A stretch of DNA of 64,000 nucleotides, taken from assembly GCA_022402525.1 (NCBI GenBank), contig JAKRSB010000089.1, positions 1 through 64,000 of the forward strand, given 5' to 3'. The translations under genes were made by a program, and so were the position numbers. Shown piece by piece: positions 35,770 through 45,135 of this stretch. The notes below the pieces were generated by a model. The model made no database searches. It had not been told where the DNA came from and worked only from the letters and a program-made list of their open reading frames with translations. The stretch is from Thermosynechococcaceae cyanobacterium MS004. Its GTDB lineage: Bacteria; Cyanobacteriota; Cyanobacteriia; Thermosynechococcales; Thermosynechococcaceae. The stretch's first letter is position 1. Every line of letters begins with the position of its first letter.

Positions 35770-37605
35770 ATGAATGACATCCTCCTGCAAACGGGCTGGT
35801 GGGTGCCTTGCTATGGATTGCTGGGTGCTCTGCTGACGCTGCCTTGGTCGATGGGTTTGGTGAAGCGCACTGGGCCAAGACCCGCAGCCTATTTCAATAT
35901 GTTCATGACGCTTGTGGCGTTTATCCATGGAACCCTCCTTTTTCGGGCGACTTGGCACCATGAACCGGTTGAACTGGTTCTGCACTGGCTCAGCATTGCC
36001 GATCTAGACCTCACGCTCAACGTGGAGCTGTCTTCGGCCACGGTTGGGTCAATGGAGTTGGTAACTGGGCTGAGTATTCTGGCTCAGCTTTTTGCCCTTG
36101 GCTATATGGAGAAAGACTGGGCACTGGCTCGCTTTTATGCGCTGATGGGATTCTTTGAGGCGGCAATTAGCGGGTTGGCAATCAGCAATTCGCTGTTTTT
36201 GACCTATGCCTTTCTAGAAATGCTGACGCTCTCTACTTATCTACTGGTGGGATTTTGGTATGCGCAGCCCTTGGTGGTTACTGCGGCGCGGGATGCCTTT
36301 TTGACCAAGCGCGTGGGGGATATTTTGCTGCTGATGGGGGTGGTGACGCTCTCTGCGCTGGCGGGGAGTTTAGACTTCCCCGATCTCTATGACTGGACGG
36401 AGACGGCGCAGCTTTCCCCACTGGTGGCCAATTTATTGGGGCTGGCGCTGATTGCAGGGCCGATTGGGAAGTGCGCCCAGTTTCCGCTGCATTTGTGGCT
36501 GGATGAGGCGATGGAAGGGCCAAATCCAGCGTCAATTCTGCGAAATTCCGTGGTGGTGTCAGCGGGAGCCTATGTTTTAATTCAGCTTCAGCCGATTCTT
36601 AATTTGGCTCCAGTGGCGCTGATGACCCTGGTGGGGATTGGGATGATTACGGCGGTTGGGGAGTCTTTTGTGGCGATCGCCCAGGTGGATATCAAGCGGG
36701 CGTTTTCCCATTCCACGAGTGCCTATTTAGGTCTAGTGTTTATTGCAGTGGGGATGCAGTGGACAAATTTTGCGCTGCTGCTGCTGTTTGCCCACGCGAT
36801 CGCCAAGTCTCTGTTATTCATGAGCGTGGGCTCCATTGTCTTGACGACCAATAGCCAAGACCTAACGGAGTACGGGGGGCTATGGTCGCGGATGCCTGTC
36901 ACAACCTCAGCGTTTGTGGTGGGCTCCTTATCCCTGGTGGGGCTATTGCCCCTAGGGTGCTTTTGGGCTTTCGAGCGCGGCCTGGATATTTTCTGGTATG
37001 ACCAGCCGCTGTTGTCGGCCATTATTTTGCTGGTCAATGGCCTATCGGTCATTAGCTTGACGCGCATTTTTAGACTGGTCTTTCTAGGGCCACCCCAGCC
37101 CAAAACTCGGCGATCGCCAGAAGTCCCCTGGACAATGGCTGTACCCATGGTGTCGCTCATTATTGTGACCCTACTGTCGCCGCTTTTAATGCATAACCTA
37201 GGTCTTTTGCCCAACTGGGAATACATCAACAAAAGCGCTGGCATCACGCTAATTGCATCGGGGCTTATGGGATTAATCATTGGGGGAACGTTAGAGCTGC
37301 AAAAATCGAAGTCCCGCTCCATCAAAAAGCCCATTCGAGTCGTCCAGGATATGCTGTCCTACGACTTTTATATTGACCGACTTTACGGCTTTACTATTGT
37401 CTTTTTAGTCAGTTCACTGTCTCGGTTTATGGTTTGGTTTGATCGCTACATCGTAGATGGAGCAGTCAATGCCGTGGGATTTGCCTCAGTCTTTGGGGGG
37501 GAGAGTCTCAAATATAGCGCGTCGGGTCAATCGCAGTTTTATGTCCTCACAATCTTGATCGGTGTGAGCGTATTAGGCCTCCTCCTCACTTGGACCTTGT
37601 GGTAG
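35770..37605 (+). CDS. ndhF4: NDH-1 subunit NdhF4 (CO2 uptake)
   Basis: 611 residues, about 14 predicted transmembrane helices, antiporter-like subunit of NDH-1 complexes. Conserved features are AFLEMLTLSTYLLVGFW, KRVGDILLLMG, GPIGKCAQFPLHLWLDEAMEGPNPASI and AHAIAKSLLFMSVGSI. The numbering as the constitutive (MS') type rests on its partners: ndhD4 and cupB follow directly and no cupS is present. Proton pumping by this complex drives CO2 hydration at the thylakoid. ATG at 35770. Confidence 0.9.
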   Translation: MNDILLQTGWWVPCYGLLGALLTLPWSMGLVKRTGPRPAAYFNMFMTLVAFIHGTLLFRATWHHEPVELVLHWLSIADLDLTLNVELSSATVGSMELVTGLSILAQLFALGYMEKDWALARFYALMGFFEAAISGLAISNSLFLTYAFLEMLTLSTYLLVGFWYAQPLVVTAARDAFLTKRVGDILLLMGVVTLSALAGSLDFPDLYDWTETAQLSPLVANLLGLALIAGPIGKCAQFPLHLWLDEAMEGPNPASILRNSVVVSAGAYVLIQLQPILNLAPVALMTLVGIGMITAVGESFVAIAQVDIKRAFSHSTSAYLGLVFIAVGMQWTNFALLLLFAHAIAKSLLFMSVGSIVLTTNSQDLTEYGGLWSRMPVTTSAFVVGSLSLVGLLPLGCFWAFERGLDIFWYDQPLLSAIILLVNGLSVISLTRIFRLVFLGPPQPKTRRSPEVPWTMAVPMVSLIIVTLLSPLLMHNLGLLPNWEYINKSAGITLIASGLMGLIIGGTLELQKSKSRSIKKPIRVVQDMLSYDFYIDRLYGFTIVFLVSSLSRFMVWFDRYIVDGAVNAVGFASVFGGESLKYSASGQSQFYVLTILIGVSVLGLLLTWTLW

Positions 37606-37668
37606 CTGAGGATTGCAATCAGCGATCAAAAAGAGCAGCAGAATTAGCGGATAGAAGAGGAATTTTGG

Positions 37669-39201
37669 ATGTTAAGCGTACTGCTTTGGATTCCATTTAT
37701 AGGAGCGGTGGTGCTGATTGTCCTGCCGGGACTTCAGGACTCTCGACGCGCCCAGTGGGTTGCGCTGCTGTTGGCGACCTTCGCCTTTGCCTGGACCATT
37801 TTTCTAGGATTTCAGTTTGACTTTAGCGCAACAGGCTCCCAGTTTCAGGAGCGCCTGTCTTGGCTAGAAACGCTGGGGCTTCAGTATCAGGTGGGGGTAG
37901 ATGGTCTGTCTTACCCCTTGGTCGTGCTCAATAATTTGCTGACCTGTGTGGCAATCTATGGCTCTGACCCGGATAAAGAGCGGCCCCGATTTTACTACAG
38001 CCTACTTCTGCTGCTGAACTTTGGCGTAGTCGGCGCATTTTTATCTGAAAATCTGCTGCTGTTTTTCTTGTTCTACGAAATAGAGTTGATTCCGCTGTAT
38101 TTCCTCATTGCCATCTGGGGTGGGGCACGACGGGGCTATGCGGCCACTAAGTTTTTAATCTATACGGCTGTCTCTGGCATTGCGATTCTGGGGAGCTTTT
38201 TAGGGCTGGTCTGGCTGAGTGGTGCGGAGAGTTTTGCCCTCCAGCGCGACCTTGCCGAAACGCTGACGCTGACCCAGCAGCTTATTTTACTGGGTGGGCT
38301 GCTGCTGGGCTTTGGCATTAAAATCCCCCTCGTGCCCCTGCATACCTGGCTGCCCGATGCTCACGTTGAAGCCTCCACGCCTGTCTCTGTCCTTTTGGCG
38401 GGGGTACTGCTGAAGCTGGGCACTTACGGGCTGCTGCGCTTTGGGCTGGGCCTATTCCCAGAAGCCTGGTCTGTGCTAGCGCCCTATCTGGCCACTTGGG
38501 CGGTGGTGAGCGTCCTGTACGGGGCATTAACTGCGATCGCCCAAACCGACATGAAAAAGATGGTGGCCTATAGCTCAGTAGGGCACATGGGGTACATTTT
38601 GCTGGCGGCAGCGGCCAATACGCCCTTGAGCCTCGTTGCCGTCATTGTGCAGATGATTAGTCACGGACTCATCTCTGCACTGCTCTTTTTGCTCGTGGGC
38701 GTGGTGTACACAAAAACAGGCACCCGCGACTTGACGGTGCTGCGCGGTTTACTAAACCCAGAGCGCGGCTTACCTCTGATTGGTAGCCTGATGGTGGTGG
38801 GCGTGATGGCCAGTGCTGGTATTCCGGGGATGGTGGGCTTTATTTCAGAGTTTTTGGTGTTTCGGAGCAGTTTGCCCGTGTTTCCAGTTCAGACGCTGCT
38901 CTGTATGATCGGCACCGGACTGACCGCTGTGTATTTTCTGCTGCTGGTTAACCGCGCCTTCTTTGGTCGTCTCATCACCCGCTCCGATGGTAAGGTGGTG
39001 ACACTGGCTCCCGTTATTTGGCGTGAGCGATCGCCAGCAATTCTCTTAGCCATCCTGATTGTTGTGTTTGGGCTACAGCCCAACTGGCTTGTGGACTGGA
39101 CAAGGGCAACTATTGCAGACTTTTCAGGTTCGCCAGCAGTACTGGCCCAACGAACAACCCTTCCAGAAGCTGACTTGGCAAGGGCTATCACACTGCATTA
39201 G
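37669..39201 (+). CDS. ndhD4: NDH-1 subunit NdhD4 (CO2 uptake)
   Basis: 510 residues, 13-14 transmembrane helices. Conserved NdhD blocks are YQVGVDGLSYPLVVLNNLL, FYEIELIPLYFLIAIWGG, GIKIPLVPLHTWLPDAHVEA and TDMKKMVAYSSVGHMGYI. Sixty-three bases after ndhF4 with the same orientation. The pair forms the distal proton channels of the NDH-1MS' complex. ATG at 37669 with GAGGAA upstream. Confidence 0.93.
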   Translation: MLSVLLWIPFIGAVVLIVLPGLQDSRRAQWVALLLATFAFAWTIFLGFQFDFSATGSQFQERLSWLETLGLQYQVGVDGLSYPLVVLNNLLTCVAIYGSDPDKERPRFYYSLLLLLNFGVVGAFLSENLLLFFLFYEIELIPLYFLIAIWGGARRGYAATKFLIYTAVSGIAILGSFLGLVWLSGAESFALQRDLAETLTLTQQLILLGGLLLGFGIKIPLVPLHTWLPDAHVEASTPVSVLLAGVLLKLGTYGLLRFGLGLFPEAWSVLAPYLATWAVVSVLYGALTAIAQTDMKKMVAYSSVGHMGYILLAAAANTPLSLVAVIVQMISHGLISALLFLLVGVVYTKTGTRDLTVLRGLLNPERGLPLIGSLMVVGVMASAGIPGMVGFISEFLVFRSSLPVFPVQTLLCMIGTGLTAVYFLLLVNRAFFGRLITRSDGKVVTLAPVIWRERSPAILLAILIVVFGLQPNWLVDWTRATIADFSGSPAVLAQRTTLPEADLARAITLH

Positions 39202-39281
39202 CAATCCGTCGCAATCCATCATTAGCAATCCATCGGTCATTTGACGTTCGTTATATCAGATGCGTTCTGACCCTCCTCGCC

Positions 39282-40418
39282 ATGCTAGAGACACCCACCG
39301 CAAGACACCCTTCCACCGCCTACATTGAGCGAATACTCAGCGGCAAGACGCTTTTGCCCGATACGCCAGAAAATACCCTAGAGGTTGTGGGCATTCTCAA
39401 AAGCTACGGCGTCGTGATAGGGGCCTATTCCAAAAATTTACTTTACATTGCGGAACATCAGTTTTTAGAGCTGTTCCCCTTTTTTAAGTACTTCAACGGC
39501 AAGACCAGCTTGAGTGCCCTACTGCGCCACTGGTTCCACGATCGCATCAACTACGAGTACGCCGAGTACTGCATGAAAGTGATGCTTTGGCATGGGGGTG
39601 GCGGACTCGATAGCTACCTAGATTCTGGCGAGTTCAAACTTTTGGCACGCAAAGCCATTGATGCCAAAATCCGAAATAACCCCTTGATTCGCAGTCTCAA
39701 TCAAGTCTTTCCTGACTTCTTACCAGAGCAAATCCGGCAGTTTGTCTACTACAGCGTCCTGGGCCAGTTTTGGGACGTCATGAGCGAACTGTTCCTGACC
39801 CTAGCTGACCGATACGAGCAGGGTAAAATCACTTCCATTCCAGATGTGGTGGCGCACATTAAAGCAGGACTGGTCGCAGCAGCAGGCAACCCCATCACCT
39901 ACAGCGTTGACATCGGCGGACAGTCCTATGACCTGATTCCAAAGTCTGCGGGGTTAATCTTTATTTCGGATGCCGCCGTTCCCTACGTGGAGGCTATTTT
40001 CTTTAGAGGGACACCTTTCCCCGGTACGGTATCTTACAACGCTCAGGCGCAGCAAATTTCCCCAGACCCAGGACGATTTGCCTACGGCGCACTTTATGCT
40101 GACCCGCTGCCCGTTGGCGGTGCGGGCATTCCGCCCACGCTGCTCATGCAGGACATGCGTCACTATCTGCCTGAGTCTCTACACCGCCTCTATCAAAATA
40201 CAACTCGGAAAGAGGCAGATTTGCTGATTAAAATCTGCGAAAGCTTCCAGAAGTCGATGTTTTGCGTCACCAATGCAGCCATCTTAGGGCTTATGCCCCA
40301 CGATTTAGAAACCACCGACCCCAAAGAACAGAAAGTAAACCAACACTACCTCGAAGGCTGGATGGATCGCCTCCGCACCTCTCAGCTTGAAACGGTACAA
40401 ACCAACTCGCTTCAATAA
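39282..40418 (+). CDS. cupB: CO2 hydration protein CupB (ChpX)
   Basis: 378 residues of the CO2 hydration family. Recognised blocks are AEHQFLELFPFFKYFNGK, HDRINYEYAEYCMKVMLWHGGGGLD, and GTPFPGTVSYNAQAQQISPDPGRFAYGALYADPLP. No signal peptide; it sits on the cytosolic side of the NDH-1 complex as a carbonic-anhydrase-like unit. CupB rather than CupA is inferred from length (CupA is longer) and lack of a cupS gene. Follows ndhD4 by 80 bases. Confidence 0.9.
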   Translation: MLETPTARHPSTAYIERILSGKTLLPDTPENTLEVVGILKSYGVVIGAYSKNLLYIAEHQFLELFPFFKYFNGKTSLSALLRHWFHDRINYEYAEYCMKVMLWHGGGGLDSYLDSGEFKLLARKAIDAKIRNNPLIRSLNQVFPDFLPEQIRQFVYYSVLGQFWDVMSELFLTLADRYEQGKITSIPDVVAHIKAGLVAAAGNPITYSVDIGGQSYDLIPKSAGLIFISDAAVPYVEAIFFRGTPFPGTVSYNAQAQQISPDPGRFAYGALYADPLPVGGAGIPPTLLMQDMRHYLPESLHRLYQNTTRKEADLLIKICESFQKSMFCVTNAAILGLMPHDLETTDPKEQKVNQHYLEGWMDRLRTSQLETVQTNSLQ

Positions 40419-40431
40419 CCAGTTCATTAAG

Positions 40432-41505
40432 ATGGCCATCTCTTCCCTGCACGATCCGCTGCGGTCTCTTGAGGAGGGACGCTGGTTTAAGTTAATTTGC
40501 GGGGCAAGCTTTCAGAACCTCCCCGCGATCCGCACGCTTGCCTTGGTTTATTCCTTGGCGGGAGCAGACTGCATTGACGTTGCGGCCGACCCCGCCGTAA
40601 TTCATGCTGCGCGCGAGGGGATCACCGCTGCCCAGAAGTTACAGCCTGTTGTTCAACCCGTTTGGCTCATGGTGAGCCTTAATGATGGAGAAGATCCGCA
40701 CTTCCGCAAGGCTACGTTTGACCCGCAGCGCTGCCCCTCAGACTGCTCCCGCCCCTGCGTCTCAATCTGCCCCGCTCAGGCGATCGCCTTTTCTGAACAC
40801 CATTCAGGCGTCCTTGAAGAACGCTGCTATGGCTGTGGACGCTGCCTGCCCATCTGTCCGATTGAGCAAATCACAACGCGATCGCACCCTGCAACCCTAG
40901 AAGCCGTAGCGCCTTTGATTCGTTCGGGTCAAGTCAATGCCCTAGAGCTTCATACCCAGGTCGGGCATGAAGAAGCGTTTCAGCAGCTTTGGCTTAGGGT
41001 ACAGCCCCTTCTCTCCGACTTAAAAATCCTGTCTATTAGCTGCCCTGAAGCCAGTGGCATACTGGACTACCTGACCTATCTTCATCAATTAATAGCCCCC
41101 CTTCCCTGCCCACTGATTTGGCAAACCGATGGACGCCCCATGAGCGGAGATATTGGAGATGGTGCAACACGGGCAACCCTGCGGTATGGAGAAGCTGTCC
41201 TGCGATCGCCCTTACCCGGCTTCGTACAGCTTGCAGGGGGCACCAACGCCCACACAATTCTGAAGATTAAATCCCGCGATCAGAATGCAGAGCATCCGAC
41301 TTCAACCCTATCGGGCATTGCGTTTGGTAGCTATGCCCGAAGTTTACTCCAGGGGCTACAGTCAAAACTAGAGGCTCAGCCGCACTCTTCCTACCACCTA
41401 GAAGACTATCCGGCTCTGCTCACTGAAGGACTAGAGGCTGCCCGTCAGCTCGTTGAACCGCTAAAGCACATTTATTCACTCAACCCTGGGAAGGGAGCAG
41501 CCTGA
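40432..41505 (+). CDS. ldpA: light-dependent period protein LdpA (Fe-S clock input)
   Basis: 357 residues from ATG 40432, 13 bases after cupB; the frame is open to 40387 but overlaps cupB. N-terminal FKLICGASFQNLPAIRTLAL and AGADCIDVAADPAVI are typical. Ferredoxin-type clusters: CPSDCSRPCVSICP and CYGCGRCLPICP around residues 101-145, giving two 4Fe-4S sites. LdpA senses redox state and feeds light quality into the Kai clock. Placement behind the CO2-uptake genes suggests cotranscription. Confidence 0.9.
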   Translation: MAISSLHDPLRSLEEGRWFKLICGASFQNLPAIRTLALVYSLAGADCIDVAADPAVIHAAREGITAAQKLQPVVQPVWLMVSLNDGEDPHFRKATFDPQRCPSDCSRPCVSICPAQAIAFSEHHSGVLEERCYGCGRCLPICPIEQITTRSHPATLEAVAPLIRSGQVNALELHTQVGHEEAFQQLWLRVQPLLSDLKILSISCPEASGILDYLTYLHQLIAPLPCPLIWQTDGRPMSGDIGDGATRATLRYGEAVLRSPLPGFVQLAGGTNAHTILKIKSRDQNAEHPTSTLSGIAFGSYARSLLQGLQSKLEAQPHSSYHLEDYPALLTEGLEAARQLVEPLKHIYSLNPGKGAA

Positions 41506-41511
41506 GCACAG

Positions 41512-41562
41512 GGTGAGCTATGCACAGATGGGCTATGCGCAGATGGGCTATGTGCAAGATGG
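41512..41562. repeat. 15-bp tandem repeat after ldpA
   Basis: Three copies of GCTATGCGCAGATGG-type units begin just after the ldpA stop codon. Confidence 0.82.
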
Positions 41563-41603
41563 GGACTGTAACTCTGACAGACAGGCCCCCTGACGGAGTG
41601 CGG

Positions 41604-41652
41604 CTCTTATCGAACGCGACCCTTATCGAACGCGACCCTTATCGAACGCGTC
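41604..41652. repeat. 16-bp tandem repeat overlapping the RlpA-like gene end
   Basis: Three copies of CTTATCGAACGCGACC; the last provides the final arginine codons and stop of the minus-strand gene at 41639. Confidence 0.85.
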
Positions 41653-41977
41653 GAATTGAAACGGGGGCAACACCAGAGCGAAGCAGGTCAATTTGTTGGG
41701 CAGCAGCTTTACTCAAGTCAATGCCGCAGTTACAGCGATCATTAATGCGGACGGTTACGGAGCGACCATTGTTCAAATTGGTAACCTGAACCACGGTTCC
41801 CAAGGCATAGGAGGGATGAGCTGCGGTGTAGTCCCAGGTATTAAACCGTTCGCCAGAGGCAGTTCTTGCCCCCTGATAGGCGTCGCTGTAGTAGGTTGCA
41901 GTTTGACTATAGGCCGCAAGAGGCATGAAGGTGGTAGCGGCGGCGATCGCCAAGGCAGAAAGTGATTGCTTAAGCAT
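41639..41977 (-). CDS. RlpA-like double-psi beta-barrel protein
   Basis: 112 residues. Signal peptide 1-24 (LSALAIAAATTFMPLAAYSQ). The mature part is a minimal RlpA/DPBB domain: ATYYSDAYQGARTASGERFN, TAAHPSYALGTVVQVTNLNNG, and VRINDRCNCGIDLSKAAAQQ, with the catalytic Asp in RINDRC and the conserved His. RlpA proteins are septal lytic transglycosylases acting on denuded glycan. No SPOR domain. The small size fits secreted DPBB proteins of cyanobacteria. Confidence 0.85.
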   Translation of the reverse strand: MLKQSLSALAIAAATTFMPLAAYSQTATYYSDAYQGARTASGERFNTWDYTAAHPSYALGTVVQVTNLNNGRSVTVRINDRCNCGIDLSKAAAQQIDLLRSGVAPVSIRRVR

Positions 41978-42486
41978 TTATACTCAGATTGAAGGAGAAC
42001 TTGATTCAGCCCCAACCTTATCAACCGAATCAAAAATCCGTCAATCTTAACAATCTTTCCTGATCTCCTAGGTCACCTTGCTTAAGGCGAAAGGCTAGAA
42101 TCCTTGCATGTCAATACCTCTAGCCTGACTGAGTATGATTACTTAGCCAATTCAAATGATTACCAAAGTCACCATATCCTGACATTGGGCGCTTCTTTCT
42201 CAAAATTCACCCTAAGACTGAAGCAATATCTATCCGGCGAAAGAGGAGCCCAATTCTGTAGCCCGTCAAAGCTTACAGGACTCTCATCTCCAGATAGCTG
42301 TATAGAGACATTAGACTTAGCTATGCTTCGAGAGTTAATACATAAAAAAAAGTAATCTGAGTGCTGTTGAATTGTGGGGTCGGCTGGGGAACCCCTACGA
42401 GATTGCGCGATCGCAGCACAGGCTTCATAAAAAGAATTGCACTGCACGGCTTCCCATGCAAATTCAATCATTGCCGATTTGGGCAT
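41978..42486. other. 0.5-kb region without a supported gene
   Basis: Two overlapping opposite frames exist (42104-42355 plus; 42169-42486 minus). Neither shows a motif or balanced composition. The minus one begins three bases after the frameshifted hicA and could be a degraded downstream gene of the same operon. Confidence 0.4.
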
Positions 42487-42488
42487 CC

Positions 42489-42723
42489 TCAGCGAAGCTC
42501 AAATAAAGATCGCGGTAGCCCAGACTGACGAATAATGGACTGCAATGTCCCCAAATGTCCCCATTCGTATCTCTGCATAGTTAGGGACGGGAACCGTAAC
42601 GGTAGAGTCATCGGCTCGCTGCTGCATAATGATGTGGCTTCCTCTCTGCCGAACCTTGCTAAATCCATTTTGTTCAAGGATCTCGCATACATCTTGTGCA
42701 GATAAAACTCTGAGCCTACCCAA
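42489..42723 (-). pseudogene. hicA: HicA-type toxin, frameshifted by a 10-bp tandem duplication
   Basis: The first ~50 residues read as HicA (LSAQDVCEILEQNGFSKVRQ, then GSHIIMQQ with the catalytic His and VPVPNYAEIRMGT). After ATG-GGG-ACA the frame is broken. The expected ending TLQSIIRQSGLPRSLFELR is present in the next frame and stops at 42489. The cause is visible: AAATGTCCCC at 42553-42562 repeats AATGTCCCC at 42544-42552, an insertion of 10 bases. The toxin is therefore truncated or inactive unless a sequencing error is involved. Start is TTG at 42723, overlapping hicB by eight bases. Confidence 0.78.
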
Positions 42724-42943
42724 CCATCACCTCCAGTCTGGTCACAAAAACCTCACCGGGCAAGCGGCTTTCAATTTCAGAAAGGTCAGCCGTCTCAAAA
42801 AAAAGCTCTAGGGCTTCAATCAAATTTTCTCTAGATTCCTCGACCGTGCGTCCCTGGCTTGCAATATCTAGCTCAGGACATAAAGAAACATACCCATCTC
42901 CTTCTCGTTCGATAATGGCCGTGAATTGGCGGATCTGTTTCAT
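42716..42943 (-). CDS. hicB: HicB family antitoxin
   Basis: 75 residues from ATG 42943 (MKQIRQFTAIIEREGDGYVS). The HicB partial RNase H-like fold is clear: CPELDIASQGRTVEESRENLIEALELFFE. It lacks the C-terminal DNA-binding domain of longer HicB proteins. It precedes and overlaps the frameshifted hicA, the reverse of the classical hicAB order but common in cyanobacteria. It should neutralise HicA by direct binding; with hicA broken its role may be residual. Confidence 0.85.
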   Translation of the reverse strand: MKQIRQFTAIIEREGDGYVSLCPELDIASQGRTVEESRENLIEALELFFETADLSEIESRLPGEVFVTRLEVMVG

Positions 42944-43083
42944 AAGGCCTATCTGTAGATTTTTCAGCAAGGCAACCAGCCATTGAATTTAGAAAGCTAA
43001 GAAAGGCAAAAGACGGGCAAAGCTGATTGATCTCGCAACCGACTCGCAGCCTAGCAAATGCCCCTCTTAAGACGCCTAGCCTA

Positions 43084-44742
43084 CTATTCCCATTCAATGG
43101 TGCCAGGGGGTTTGGAGGTGATGTCATAGACCACCCGGTTGACGCCTTTGACCTCATTCACAATGCGGTTAGAAATTTTTTCTAACAGCTCGTAGGGCGC
43201 ACGGGACCAGTCTGCGGTCATACCGTCTTCACTGGAGACGAGGCGCAGCACGATGGGGTAGGCGTAGGTGCGCTGATCCCCCATTACCCCCACACTCCGA
43301 ACGGGCAGCAGTACGGCAAACGCCTGCCAAAAATCGTGGTAAAGTCCAGCACGGTTGATTTCTTGGCGCACAATCAGGTCGGCATCCCGCAGGATGTTAA
43401 GACGCTCAGCAGTCACTTCGCCCAGGATGCGAATCGCAAGGCCAGGGCCAGGGAAGGGGTGACGCTGCACAATTTCGTCAGGCAGACCCAGGAGCCTTCC
43501 TACTTTACGCACTTCGTCCTTAAAGAGTTTCCGCAGCGGTTCAACGAGCTTAAAGCGCAAATCTTTGGGAAGACCACCCACGTTGTGATGGCTCTTGATT
43601 TTGACGGCTACCCGCTCTCCCGTGGTGGGATCGACATTGGTATCAGCGGACTCAATAACGTCGGGATAGAGGGTGCCCTGGGCAAGATAGTCGAAAGGGC
43701 CTAGGCGCTGAGATTCTTCTTCAAAAACCTGAATAAATTCATGGCCGATGCGCTTACGCTTTTCTTCTGGATCGGTGACGCCCTCTATCTTGGCTAAGAA
43801 GCGATCGCGGGCGTTGACGTAGGCCACATCAATTTGAAATTCTTCGGCAAAGAGCTTCACCAGGCGCTCTGGCTCTAGCTTACGCATGAAGCCCTGGTCA
43901 ATAAACATACAGGTTAGCTGGTCGCCAATGGCTCGATGCAGAAGAAAAGCCAAGGTGGAGGAATCAACCCCACCAGAGAGGGCCAACAGGACTCGCTTCT
44001 TACCAACGCGCGCACGGATGTCGCGAATGGCTTCATCCACGAAGGCATCGGTTGTCCAGGTGGGTTCGCACTCGCAAATGTGGTACACAAAGTTCCGAAT
44101 CAGCGCTAATCCGCCAATAGAATGGACGACCTCTGGATGAAACTGGACGCCATAGAAACTTTTCTCATGGTGGGCGATCGCCGCACAGGGCGTATTGGCG
44201 GTGTGTGCCAAAACCTTAAATCCATCGGGCAGCTTGGTCACCGAATCCCCGTGGCTCATCCACATAATGGCTTCGTGGTCGACATTGGTGAGCAGATCGG
44301 TGGGGTCGTCAATCAGGAGCGAGGCCTTGCCGTACTCCCCAAGCTTAGAGGTCTCTACTTGGCCGCCCAACTGCTGCACCATTAGCTGCATGCCGTAGCA
44401 AACTCCCAAAACGGGGATACCTAGGTTCCAGATTTCCGGATCGCAGACGGGTGCACCCACATCGTAGACGGAATTAGGCCCTCCTGAGAGGATAATGCCT
44501 TGAGGATTAATGGTTTTGAGCTGTTCTGCCGTGGTGCGGTAGGACAACACCTCTGAATAAACCTGAGTCTCACGAACTCGACGCGCAATGAGCTCTGAAT
44601 ACTGAGAGCCAAAATCCAAAATCGCAATCATCGGCCGATGGTTCGGGTTAAGGCTTGTTACGGTTGGCACTGAAGCTTCTGGGATTTGTGTTTCTGGAGC
44701 TTGCGTTTCTGGGGCTTGTTGATGAGAAGGAACTGAAATCAT
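43084..44742 (-). CDS. guaA: GMP synthase (glutamine-hydrolysing)
   Basis: Converts XMP to GMP with glutamine and ATP. 552 residues from ATG 44742, which has AGGAG in the right place; the open frame extends to 44799. After a ~37-residue variable leader (with APETQ repeats) comes the GATase domain: [15 protein letters not shown] with the catalytic Cys, and QFHPEV. Then the PP-loop [16 protein letters not shown] and the C-terminal dimerisation domain ending KPPGTIEWE. Length and motifs are complete. Confidence 0.95.
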   Translation of the reverse strand: MISVPSHQQAPETQAPETQIPEASVPTVTSLNPNHRPMIAILDFGSQYSELIARRVRETQVYSEVLSYRTTAEQLKTINPQGIILSGGPNSVYDVGAPVCDPEIWNLGIPVLGVCYGMQLMVQQLGGQVETSKLGEYGKASLLIDDPTDLLTNVDHEAIMWMSHGDSVTKLPDGFKVLAHTANTPCAAIAHHEKSFYGVQFHPEVVHSIGGLALIRNFVYHICECEPTWTTDAFVDEAIRDIRARVGKKRVLLALSGGVDSSTLAFLLHRAIGDQLTCMFIDQGFMRKLEPERLVKLFAEEFQIDVAYVNARDRFLAKIEGVTDPEEKRKRIGHEFIQVFEEESQRLGPFDYLAQGTLYPDVIESADTNVDPTTGERVAVKIKSHHNVGGLPKDLRFKLVEPLRKLFKDEVRKVGRLLGLPDEIVQRHPFPGPGLAIRILGEVTAERLNILRDADLIVRQEINRAGLYHDFWQAFAVLLPVRSVGVMGDQRTYAYPIVLRLVSSEDGMTADWSRAPYELLEKISNRIVNEVKGVNRVVYDITSKPPGTIEWE

Positions 44743-45135
44743 TTTTGCTCCTGAAGGCAAAGGGGTCGGCAAGGGGAGAGCGGGGCATTCAAAAAGCAAA
44801 AAAGCGTTTCGGATTGAGCGCTAAATCTAAGGGTTAAATATCTAAGGGTTAAATCTCCATCATCAAATTACCAAGTCTCTGCAAACAACGCTTTGGGAAA
44901 CGAATCGGGAATGCATGGGTTTCATGCACGACTTGGGAGTGAATGGTCGACTGGATGACCAAATTGGTGAGAAACTGCGATATACGAATAAATACCCAGG
45001 CTTTCGGTGTTTTTATTTTAGGATTTGCTGCTGTCAAGCACTTAGGTTCAGTAATCTTAGGTTCAATAATCTTAAGTTCAATAGAGATCTCTTAAGTCTC
45101 AAGTTTAGAATCTGAGCGCTTGGTTTTGCAATTTT
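44743..45135. other. 393-bp spacer between guaA and nnr
   Basis: No gene. Contains a degenerate CTTAGGTTCAATAAT tandem repeat at about 45043-45105 and a TCTAAGGGTTAAAT duplication near 44824-44850. The guaA promoter should lie here, but no box is clear. Confidence 0.5.

Noticed and set aside
42169-42486. coding sequence downstream of hicA
   Set aside because: No motif, odd composition and an opposite overlapping frame of equal quality; reported only as an unsupported region.
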